Below the pieces are notes generated by a model that had not been told where the DNA came from, searched no databases, and saw only the letters and a program-made list of their open reading frames with translations. Below, one piece after another: positions 18,070 to 25,968 of a stretch of DNA of 64,000 bases; the stretch's first letter is position 1; each line of letters starts with the position of its first letter. Origin of the DNA: Syntrophorhabdaceae bacterium. Its GTDB lineage: Bacteria; Desulfobacterota; Syntrophorhabdia; Syntrophorhabdales; Syntrophorhabdaceae. The translations under genes were made by a program, and so were the position numbers. The stretch spans positions 22,951 to 86,950 of the forward strand of contig DASXUJ010000044.1 in NCBI GenBank assembly GCA_036504895.1, in the 5' to 3' direction.

Positions 18070-18429
18070 ATGAATTTAGAAGAGCTTCGAAAGATCAGAG
18101 AAAAGGCGGAGAAGGATATCGAGTTACGGCAGAAGAAGACGAGGATCAAAGTAGTGGTGGGTATGGGTACGAGCGGCATCGCCGCAGGGGCGCGGGAAGT
18201 GCTCAAGACATTCGTTGAGGAGATCGGCGCGAGAAACCTGCTCGACGTAGTCGTCACCCAAACCGGTGAAAAGGGACTCGCATCACAGGAGCCCATGATC
18301 GAGGTTTTCGAAGAGGGAAAGCCCGTGATCGTCTACGGGAATATCGACAAGAAAAAGGCCGTCAGGATCGTCGAAGAGCACCTTGTGGGCAACAGGCCCG
18401 TTATCGACTACGTGATCGAAGCAAAGTAA
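18070..18429 (+). CDS. HndB-like thioredoxin-fold subunit lacking all cluster cysteines
   Basis: 119 residues matching the (2Fe-2S) ferredoxin-like family that includes HndB of NADP-reducing hydrogenases. The expected cluster motifs MGTCGIAAGAR and TGCxGLC appear here as MGTSGIAAGAR and TGEKGLA, and the protein contains no cysteine at all, so it cannot hold a [2Fe-2S] cluster by thiolates. The fold (RIKVVVGMGTSG, VIVYGNIDKKKAVRIVEEHL) is otherwise complete, so a structural or regulatory role is likely. It is the first gene of the hydrogenase operon, with GGAGG five bases before the ATG. Confidence 0.85.
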   Translation: MNLEELRKIREKAEKDIELRQKKTRIKVVVGMGTSGIAAGAREVLKTFVEEIGARNLLDVVVTQTGEKGLASQEPMIEVFEEGKPVIVYGNIDKKKAVRIVEEHLVGNRPVIDYVIEAK

Positions 18430-18442
18430 AGGAGGGTGAGAC

Positions 18443-18901
18443 TTGTATCGAGACGCCATACTAAAAAAGTTTGAACCCCGGCCGGACAATATCCTCTATA
18501 TCCTGCACGACCTTCAGGACAATAACGAGCAGCACTATGTGGCACAGGAAGATATAAAGGTATGCGCCGATTATCTGAACCTGCCTTATAGCTTCGTCCA
18601 CGGTGTTGCGACCTTCTATACCATGTTCAGCCTGAAACCCCGCGGTCGCTACATCATTCGACTTTGCGAATCACCCCCATGCCATCTCATGGGCTCAGGG
18701 TCCCTGCTCGACTATCTGAAAGAAAAACTGAAGGTTGAAGTAGGGCAGACTACCCCCGACGGCCTTTTCACTCTCGAGCTTACGAGCTGCCTCGGAGTAT
18801 GCGGGGTGGCGCCGGCCTTGATGATGAACAGCGAGACAATCGGGAAACTTACTCCTGAAAAGGTTGACACCATTCTGGAGGAGAGGAGAGGGAGCCTATG
18901 A
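18443..18901 (+). CDS. hydC: NuoE-like [2Fe-2S] subunit, HydC1
   Basis: 152 residues of the complex I 24-kDa family: N-terminal helical bundle and a thioredoxin-like [2Fe-2S] domain with LCESPPC and SCLGVCG supplying the four ligands. In trimeric bifurcating hydrogenases this subunit pairs with HydB. The start is TTG with GGAGG seven bases upstream; no in-frame ATG lies near. The stop overlaps the next start (ATGA). Confidence 0.9.
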   Translation: MYRDAILKKFEPRPDNILYILHDLQDNNEQHYVAQEDIKVCADYLNLPYSFVHGVATFYTMFSLKPRGRYIIRLCESPPCHLMGSGSLLDYLKEKLKVEVGQTTPDGLFTLELTSCLGVCGVAPALMMNSETIGKLTPEKVDTILEERRGSL

Positions 18902-20478
18902 ACACGGTAAGAAATCATGTCCTTATAAGTATAGATGCCAATACCGTCATCGCGGGCGCCCGGGGAGTGGAAGAGGCGCTCATAAAAGAGATCGCGAGCC
19001 AGGGCCTTTCCCAGGAGATTGCAGTACTCGAGACGGGAAGCGTGGGAATAGAGGACCAGGGCGTGGTACTGGTCGTATATCCGGAAGGCATTTACTATGC
19101 GAACGTCACCCCGTCCGATGTGCCCGAGCTCGTGGAGCAGCATCTGCTCAAAGGGAGGCAGGTAGCCCGTCTCGTACTCGCTCACGCACCCAAACGCACC
19201 GTGATCCGCAAGGAGGTCACGGGGTTACTTCGGGAACAGCCCCGCATCGTCCTTAAAAACTGCGGTTTCATCAATCCGGAAAGCATTGAAGAGGCGATTG
19301 CAGCCGGCACTTACGAGGCGGCGGCAAAAGCCTTAACCTCGATGAAGCCCGATGAAGTGGTGGCCGAGGTGAAACACGCGGGTCTTGCCGGAAGGGGCGG
19401 CGCGGCATTCCCCACGGGACTCAAGTGGGAATTCGCTTCGAAGGTTGAGAACCCCGAAAAATATGTGGTCTGCAATGCCGATGAAGGCGAGCCGGGAACG
19501 TTCAAAGACCGTCTCATTCTGGAAGGCGACCCCCACAAGCTCGTGGAGAGCATGATCATTGCGGGATACGCGGTAGGCGCCACAAAAGGTTTCGTCTATA
19601 TCCGGGGCGAGTATACCCTTTCCATCGAGAGGCTTGAAAAGGCTATCGCCGATGCGCGTAAACTGGGAATTCTCGGAAACAATATATTCGATTCGAATTT
19701 CAGCTTCGACATTGCGGTAATGAAAGGCGCCGGCGCGTATGTATGTGGCGAGGAGACGGCCCTCATCGAATCTCTGGAAGGCAAGAGAGGCCATCCAAGA
19801 AATAAGCCCCCCTACCCCATCACTTCAGGCCTTTGGGGCAAGCCCACAGTAGTCAATAACGTGGAGACCCTGTCGAACATACCGGAGATTATTTCGGGCG
19901 GAGCGGAGAATTTCAAGAAATACGGCACCGAGAAATGCTCGGGTACGAAAGTCTATACCATACTGGGCCATGTGGTCACCCCCGGTCTCATCGAAGTCGA
20001 GATGGGTACCACCCTTCGGGATATCATATTCGACTACGGCGGAGGCATCAGGGGTGGGAAAAGGTTCAAAGGAGCTCTCGTGGGCGGCGCCGCAGGCGCA
20101 TTCCTCGGACCCGACATGCTCGATGTAAAGATGGATTTCGTGAACCTGAGGGAGTATTCGGCAGCCCTCGGCTCGGGCGCCATTCTGGTTATGGACGAGG
20201 ATACGGATATAGTGGATATGCTGAAGAGCGTCCTTCACTTTTTCAAGCACGAATCGTGCGGCCATTGCGTGCCGTGCAGGCTTGGCACCGCCCGGCTCGT
20301 GGAGCTTATCGACCGTGTGGCCTCATCCGTGGGCGACAAGACCGACGTTGACGGGCTCCTTCGGATCTCGGAGGTCATGAAGGACACTTCCTTCTGTCCC
20401 CTCGGACAGTCCCTTTACCTCCCCGTATCGAGCGCGCTTAAATATTTCCGGGACGAGATAGTCGCCCAGGTCCAATAA
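18898..20478 (+). CDS. hydB: NuoF-like NADH/FMN subunit, HydB1, with degenerate N-terminal [2Fe-2S] domain
   Basis: 526 residues: an N-terminal thioredoxin-like domain (1-100), an FMN/NADH-binding 51-kDa domain (GRGGAAFPTGLKW, ADEGEPGTFKDR, GAGAYVCGEETALIESLEG), SLBB, and a [4Fe-4S] domain (ESCGHCVPCR...FCPLG). In the N-terminal domain every cysteine expected by comparison with the paralogue at 22880 is replaced (HVLISIDANTVIAGA and TGSVGIEDQG), so no cluster can form there. The C-terminal two-ferredoxin extension seen in the paralogue at 33032 is also absent. Electron flow must therefore run through HydC1 and the remaining [4Fe-4S] cluster. Confidence 0.9.
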   Translation: MNTVRNHVLISIDANTVIAGARGVEEALIKEIASQGLSQEIAVLETGSVGIEDQGVVLVVYPEGIYYANVTPSDVPELVEQHLLKGRQVARLVLAHAPKRTVIRKEVTGLLREQPRIVLKNCGFINPESIEEAIAAGTYEAAAKALTSMKPDEVVAEVKHAGLAGRGGAAFPTGLKWEFASKVENPEKYVVCNADEGEPGTFKDRLILEGDPHKLVESMIIAGYAVGATKGFVYIRGEYTLSIERLEKAIADARKLGILGNNIFDSNFSFDIAVMKGAGAYVCGEETALIESLEGKRGHPRNKPPYPITSGLWGKPTVVNNVETLSNIPEIISGGAENFKKYGTEKCSGTKVYTILGHVVTPGLIEVEMGTTLRDIIFDYGGGIRGGKRFKGALVGGAAGAFLGPDMLDVKMDFVNLREYSAALGSGAILVMDEDTDIVDMLKSVLHFFKHESCGHCVPCRLGTARLVELIDRVASSVGDKTDVDGLLRISEVMKDTSFCPLGQSLYLPVSSALKYFRDEIVAQVQ

Positions 20479-20503
20479 TGCCATGAGGAGGCAATAAAGA
20501 TCC

Positions 20504-22261
20504 ATGATGATTAATGCAACCATAAATAAGATAGAAGTTGAGGTAGAGGAAGGAACCACCGTCCTCGAAGCAGCGAGGAAGGCGGGTTTCAGAATTCCCA
20601 CCCTCTGCTATAATCCCGATCTTACCCCGGAGGGCTCATGCGGGCTTTGCGTGGTGGAAATCGAGGGTTTCCCCGCCATGAAAAGGGCGTGCATGACCCG
20701 TCTCGAGCGGGGCTGGAAGGTCCACACCAATACGGCTAAAGTGCGCAGCGCCAGAAAGGAGATCGTGGAGCTTATCCTCTCCAATCACGATATGGACTGC
20801 CTGACCTGTGTAAAGAACCAGGCATGCGAGTTGCAGTATGTGGCCAAGCTCGTGGGCATAAACACCCTCACTTACCCGCGGCTGGAACAGACAAGGCCTA
20901 TCGATACGACAAGCGCCTCTATCGTGAGAGACCCCAACAAGTGCATCCTCTGCGGCAGGTGTATTCAGGTATGCTCCGAGATTCAGACGGTAAATGCTCT
21001 GTCCCTCGACCAGAGGGGCTTCGATACCCAGATCACCGACGCCTTTAATCAGGGCATGGGAAACAGCGTCTGCGTCAACTGCGGCCAGTGCACCGTCTAT
21101 TGTCCGGTGGGCGCCCTGTACGAAAAAAGTCATGTGGATAAAGTATGGGAGGCGCTAAACGATCCCGATAAGCACGTAGTGGTCCAGGAAGCACCTGCAG
21201 TACGGGCCATGCTCGGAGAAGAGTTCGGTATGGAGCCGGGGACCCTCGTCTCCGGTAAGATGCACGCGGCCCTCAGGCGCCTCAAGTTCGATGCTGTCTT
21301 TGACACGAATTTCACCGCCGACCTCACCATTATGGAAGAAGGCACGGAGATCGTGGACAGGATTACGAAAAACAGGGACCTGCCGGTCATCACCTCCTGT
21401 TCTCCGGGATGGGTTAAATTCCTGGAAACCTTTTACCCCGATCTGGTAAAGAATGCATCGTCGGCCAAGTCGCCCCAGCAGATGTTCGGCACCCTGGCGA
21501 AAACCTATTATGCGGAGCTTAAGGGCATACCCGCGGAAAAGATCGTCTCCATCTCCATCATGCCCTGTACCGCCAAGAAATTCGAATGCGAGCGTCCCGA
21601 GATGAGGACGAGCGGATATCAGGACGTGGATTACGTCCTGACCACGAGAGAGATCGCCAGGATGATGAAAGAAGCGGGTATCGACCTCAAGGAGATGCCC
21701 GATGAGCTGGCGGACGACCCCCTCGGCGAATACACGGGCGCGGGCACCATCTTCGGCGCCACGGGCGGCGTCATGGAGGCAGCCTTGCGAAGCGCCTTCT
21801 TCCTCATCACCGGCCGGGAGCTCGAAAACCCTGACATTACCGCTTTAAGAGGCATGAAGGGCGTCAAGGAGCTCGAAGTGGACGTGGATGGCCTCAAGAT
21901 AAAGACCGCCGTTGCCCACGGTCTCGGAAACGCGAGGAAGCTCCTCGACAAGATATCGGAGCAGATCGCGGCTACAGGAAAGAGTGAATATCAGATTGTC
22001 GAAGTCATGGCGTGTCCGGGAGGCTGCGTGGGCGGCGGAGGACAGCCGTGGGGCAGTGACATGGCAAGAAGGGCACGCAGGGGCCAGACCCTCTATGCAG
22101 AGGACAAATCTTTGCCTCTCCGCAGATCTCATGAGAACCCCTCAATAAAGGCTATTTACGAAAAATATCTGGGTCAGCCCTATACCGGAAAGGCCCATCA
22201 CCTCCTCCATACGCACTACATCAAGAGAAGCAAGGTCGACGGAAAGGTGATCTCGGAATAG
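20504..22261 (+). CDS. hydA: [FeFe]-hydrogenase catalytic subunit HydA1 (group A, trimeric type)
   Basis: 585 residues: N-terminal plant-type [2Fe-2S] (Cys 35,46,49,63), a His-Cys3 [4Fe-4S] (NHDMDCLTCVKNQAC), two ferredoxin clusters (CILCGRC and CVNCGQC) and the H-cluster domain. L1 is TSCSPGW (297-303), with Ser in place of the second Cys of canonical TSCCPxW. L2 is MPCTAKKFE and L3 is MACPGGCVGGGGQP. The loop after L1 reads SSAKSPQQ instead of STCKSPQQ of HydA2. With HydB1 and HydC1 it should form an NAD- and ferredoxin-linked hydrogenase. GAGGAGG lies 12 bases before the ATG. Confidence 0.93.
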   Translation: MMINATINKIEVEVEEGTTVLEAARKAGFRIPTLCYNPDLTPEGSCGLCVVEIEGFPAMKRACMTRLERGWKVHTNTAKVRSARKEIVELILSNHDMDCLTCVKNQACELQYVAKLVGINTLTYPRLEQTRPIDTTSASIVRDPNKCILCGRCIQVCSEIQTVNALSLDQRGFDTQITDAFNQGMGNSVCVNCGQCTVYCPVGALYEKSHVDKVWEALNDPDKHVVVQEAPAVRAMLGEEFGMEPGTLVSGKMHAALRRLKFDAVFDTNFTADLTIMEEGTEIVDRITKNRDLPVITSCSPGWVKFLETFYPDLVKNASSAKSPQQMFGTLAKTYYAELKGIPAEKIVSISIMPCTAKKFECERPEMRTSGYQDVDYVLTTREIARMMKEAGIDLKEMPDELADDPLGEYTGAGTIFGATGGVMEAALRSAFFLITGRELENPDITALRGMKGVKELEVDVDGLKIKTAVAHGLGNARKLLDKISEQIAATGKSEYQIVEVMACPGGCVGGGGQPWGSDMARRARRGQTLYAEDKSLPLRRSHENPSIKAIYEKYLGQPYTGKAHHLLHTHYIKRSKVDGKVISE

Positions 22262-22365
22262 AAGGTGAAAGGCGCCATCGTTAAAACATATGAAAGATTT
22301 ATCCCGAGCCCCGGGGGAACCCGGTCCCTGGATGAAGGTAAAACGGCATTATAAGGAGGAACAGC

Positions 22366-22866
22366 ATGGCCGATGACAACCATGAATGCACATGCGCTCA
22401 ATTGAGCGAAGAAGAGCTTTACCCAAGATTAGATCTGATCATCGAAGAACACCGCGGAAAGCCGGAAGAGCTGATTATGGCCCTTCATAAGGCGCAGAAC
22501 CTCTTCGGCTATCTTCCGAGGAAAGTGCAGCAGAAGGTTGCGGAAGGCCTCGGGGTCTCCATGAACGAAGTGTACGGGGTAATTACCTTCTATTCCTTCT
22601 TCTCTACCGTACCCAAGGGACGCCACAGCGTGAAAGTCTGCCTCGGCACCGCATGCTACGTCAGGGGCGGCCAGCAGACCCTCGGGAAAGTCGAGAAAGA
22701 GCTGAAAGTCGACGTGGGCTCGACCACGGAAGATAGAAGGTATTCGGTAGATGTGGTCCGTTGTATCGGGGCATGCGGCCTCGCTCCTGCCATGCTGGTC
22801 GATAACGATGTGTACGGTCGGGTGAAAACGACGAAAATAATGGAAATTCTTGACCAATACAAGTAA
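22366..22866 (+). CDS. hydC: NuoE-like [2Fe-2S] subunit, HydC2
   Basis: 166 residues, complex I 24-kDa family. The ligands are in VCLGTACYVRGG and RCIGACGLAP. An N-terminal extension contains CTCAQLSEEELYP, whose two Cys are not part of the usual site. ATAAGGAGG precedes the ATG. It is followed directly by the NuoF-GltD fusion, its expected partner. Confidence 0.92.
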   Translation: MADDNHECTCAQLSEEELYPRLDLIIEEHRGKPEELIMALHKAQNLFGYLPRKVQQKVAEGLGVSMNEVYGVITFYSFFSTVPKGRHSVKVCLGTACYVRGGQQTLGKVEKELKVDVGSTTEDRRYSVDVVRCIGACGLAPAMLVDNDVYGRVKTTKIMEILDQYK

Positions 22867-22879
22867 GGAGGGGTCTGAC

Positions 22880-25800
22880 ATGGAGCTAGTGCGTGCTCAT
22901 GTATTAGTATGTGCCGGAGCCGCCTGTGTATCTTCAGGCTGCCGGGAAATAAGAGATGCATTCGTTATTAAGATTATAGAACACGGTCTTCAGGAAGAGG
23001 TTAAGGTTATTGAGACCGGCTGCGTAGGCTCCTGCGATCTCGGCCCTCTCGCCCTGGTCTATCCCGAAGGGATCTTCTATCAGAAGCTGAAGCCTTCCGA
23101 CGCGGAAGAAGTGGTAACCGAACATCTCCTCAAGGGACGGATCGTAGAGCGCCTTCTTTACAAGGAGCCCCTCACCGCAAAGACGATTCCGGATTTAAAA
23201 GGCATTACCTTCTTCAAGAACCAGGAGAAGATCGTGCTCAGAAACTGCGGCATGATCAACCCATTGAATATAGATGAATATATCGCCCGTGATGGGTATC
23301 AGGCCCTGGGGAAAGTACTCACCTCCATGACACAGGACCAGGTGGTGGACGAGATTATCCGGTCGGGTCTTCGCGGCCGCGGCGGCGGGGGATTCCCCAC
23401 CGGCATGAAATGGAAATTTGCCCAAAAGGCCATAGGCGACGTGAAATATGTGGTCTGTAACGCGGATGAGGGAGACCCCGGCGCATTCATGGACCGGAGC
23501 GTTCTCGAAGGCGACCCCCATAGCGTGATCGAAGCCATGATCATCGCAGGGTACACCATCGGCGCCCATCAGGGGTATGTATACGTGAGGGCGGAATATC
23601 CCCTTGCCATCGAGCGGCTCACGTGGGCAATCAACCAGGCAAAGGAGTACAAGTTCCTCGGCAAGAATATTTTCGAGACAGGATTCGACTTCAACCTCGA
23701 TATCCGTATCGGCGCAGGGGCTTTCGTCTGCGGCGAGGAAACGGCCCTTATGTTCTCCATCGAGGGAAAGAGAGGCGAGCCGAGGCCGAGACCTCCTTTC
23801 CCGGCAGTGCGCGGCCTTTTCAATGCGCCGACCCTCCTCAATAATGTAGAAACCTATGCCAATATCGCCGCCATTATCAATAAAGGCGCGGACTGGTATG
23901 CAGCCTTCGGAACGGAGAAGAGCAAGGGCACCAAGGTCTTCGCTCTCGCAGGCAATGTAAATAATACCGGTCTCGTTGAAGTACCCATGGGCACTTCCCT
24001 GGGCGAGCTGGTCTTCGATATCGGAGGCGGCATAAAGGGCGGTAAGAAATTCAAGGCTGCCCAGCTCGGCGGGCCGTCAGGCGGTTGTATCCCCACCCAG
24101 CACCTCAATGTCCCCATAGATTACGAGTCGGTGCAGGAATTAGGCGCCATTGTCGGCTCCGGCGGTTTGATCGTGGCCGATGAAGACACCTGCATGGTCG
24201 ATTTCGCCCGCTTCTTCGTCGATTTCATCCAGGACGAGTCCTGCGGAAAATGCCCTCCCTGCCGTATCGGGACTAAGAGAATGCTCGAGATCCTCAACCG
24301 GATCGTCCGGGGACAGGGCCGTGAAGGCGACATCGACAGCCTTATCGAGCTTTCCGAACGGATAAAGGATGCGGCCCTTTGCGGCCTCGGCCAGACCGCC
24401 CCGAACCCGGTACTCTCGACCCTCAGGTTTTTCAGGAACGAGTATGAGGAGCATATAAAAGATAAGCATTGCCGTGCGGGGGTCTGTTCCTCCCTCTTCG
24501 ATGCCCCCTGCCAGAATGCCTGCCCCGCAGGCCAGAACGCATGGGGTTATGTCACCCTCATCAGCGAAGGGAGATTCGAAGATGCCGTCGCCGTAATAAA
24601 AGAGGGGAATCCTTTCCCCGCGGTGTGCGGACGCGTCTGCGTCCATCCGTGCGAGACCAAGTGCCGCAGACAGCAGGTCGACGAACCCGTTGCGATCTGC
24701 GCCCTCAAACGTTTTGCCGCTGATTTCGACATGAATTCCTTCACCCCTTACCGTCCCAAGGTAGCGGATGCCAAGGATGCCAGGATTGCCATTATCGGCG
24801 CAGGTCCTGCGGGACTCACCGCTGCCTATTATCTTGCTGCCAAGGGGTATAAGGTGACGGTATTCGAATCGCTGCCCGTACCGGGAGGCATGCTCGCCGT
24901 GGGCATCCCCGAATACCGCTTACCCAAAGAAACCCTGAACGCCGAGGTAAAATCAATTACCGATCTCGGTGTGGAAATCAAATATAACACTGCCATAGGC
25001 AAAGATATTACAGTCGAGAAACTCTTCTCCGACGGATACGGCGCAGTACTCATGGCGACCGGCGCCCACAAGGGCCAGACCCTGGGCATCCCGGGAGACG
25101 ACAGCGACGGAGTAGTTGACGGCGCGACCTTCCTGCGCAATCTGAACCTCAAAAAGGCGGTGAAAGTGGAAGGCCAGGTGGCGGTGGTAGGCGGCGGTAA
25201 CGTTGCCATCGACGCGGCCCGGTCGGCTCTTCGACTCGGGGCAAAAAATGTGGTAATCCTCTATCGCAGGGAGAAGGAAGACATGCCCGCCTATGAGGAA
25301 GAAATTGTGGAAGCCGAGCATGAGGGCGTGAAAATCCATACCCTCGTTGCACCGAAAAGACTCATCGCCGAAAACGGAAAGCTTGTGCAGATCGAGTGCG
25401 TGCGCATGTCGCTCGGCGCCTTCGACAAGAGCGGAAGGCGCAGACCCGAGACCATACCCGGTTCAGAGTTCACCCTCGATGTAGATACAGTCATCGCCGC
25501 CATCGGACAGGTCCCCGACCTCTCCTATCTCAATGGGGACGGCGTGGGCGTGAGCCCCAGCGGCACTATTGCAGTGGATGACCTCAAGACCCTGGCCACA
25601 GCTCGGCAAGGCATATTTGCCGCCGGAGACGCGGTAAGGGGCCCGGCCACTGTGGTGGAAGCCATAGGAGACGGAAAGAGGGCAGCCCTGGCAATCGACA
25701 AATATCTGGGAGGCGACGGAATGCTGAGCGATACCTTCCGCGAGAGACTCGTCAAACTCGTGGTCTCCTATAATGAAGAAGAATACCAGAAAGAGAGGGG

Positions 25801-25948
25801 GAGGGCCGAATCTCCGTCTATACCTCTCTCCGAAAGGTATAAAAACTTTAAGGAAGTAGTGCTCCCCTATCCGTCCAAGGCAGCGGTCGAGGAGGCCAAG
25901 AGGTGCCTCCATTGCTACCTCAGGCAGGACGAGCAATCCACAAATTAG
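22880..25948 (+). CDS. HydB-GltD fusion: NADH/FMN subunit joined to a GltD/NfnB-like FAD-NAD(P) oxidoreductase
   Basis: About 1022 residues in one chain. Residues 1-95 form a thioredoxin-like [2Fe-2S] domain with intact Cys (11,16,48,52). Residues 110-520 are a NuoF-type FMN/NADH domain (GRGGGGFPTGMKW, GAGAFVCGEETAL) ending in a [4Fe-4S] site (Cys 455,458,461,501). Residues 530-610 are a Cys-rich [4Fe-4S] domain as in GltD and dihydropyrimidine dehydrogenase. Residues 635-985 carry FAD (GAGPAGLTAAYYLA, from 640) and NAD(P) (VVGGGNVAIDAARSA) Rossmann folds and a GIFAAGDAVRGP motif. The start at 22880 has AGGAGG; an in-frame ATG ten codons earlier lies inside hydC2. The layout predicts a hydrogenase partner using both an NADH site and a second nucleotide site. 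Confidence 0.93.
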   Translation: MELVRAHVLVCAGAACVSSGCREIRDAFVIKIIEHGLQEEVKVIETGCVGSCDLGPLALVYPEGIFYQKLKPSDAEEVVTEHLLKGRIVERLLYKEPLTAKTIPDLKGITFFKNQEKIVLRNCGMINPLNIDEYIARDGYQALGKVLTSMTQDQVVDEIIRSGLRGRGGGGFPTGMKWKFAQKAIGDVKYVVCNADEGDPGAFMDRSVLEGDPHSVIEAMIIAGYTIGAHQGYVYVRAEYPLAIERLTWAINQAKEYKFLGKNIFETGFDFNLDIRIGAGAFVCGEETALMFSIEGKRGEPRPRPPFPAVRGLFNAPTLLNNVETYANIAAIINKGADWYAAFGTEKSKGTKVFALAGNVNNTGLVEVPMGTSLGELVFDIGGGIKGGKKFKAAQLGGPSGGCIPTQHLNVPIDYESVQELGAIVGSGGLIVADEDTCMVDFARFFVDFIQDESCGKCPPCRIGTKRMLEILNRIVRGQGREGDIDSLIELSERIKDAALCGLGQTAPNPVLSTLRFFRNEYEEHIKDKHCRAGVCSSLFDAPCQNACPAGQNAWGYVTLISEGRFEDAVAVIKEGNPFPAVCGRVCVHPCETKCRRQQVDEPVAICALKRFAADFDMNSFTPYRPKVADAKDARIAIIGAGPAGLTAAYYLAAKGYKVTVFESLPVPGGMLAVGIPEYRLPKETLNAEVKSITDLGVEIKYNTAIGKDITVEKLFSDGYGAVLMATGAHKGQTLGIPGDDSDGVVDGATFLRNLNLKKAVKVEGQVAVVGGGNVAIDAARSALRLGAKNVVILYRREKEDMPAYEEEIVEAEHEGVKIHTLVAPKRLIAENGKLVQIECVRMSLGAFDKSGRRRPETIPGSEFTLDVDTVIAAIGQVPDLSYLNGDGVGVSPSGTIAVDDLKTLATARQGIFAAGDAVRGPATVVEAIGDGKRAALAIDKYLGGDGMLSDTFRERLVKLVVSYNEEEYQKERGRAESPSIPLSERYKNFKEVVLPYPSKAAVEEAKRCLHCYLRQDEQSTN

Positions 25949-25968
25949 ATCAAGGAGCGTGATGAGGT

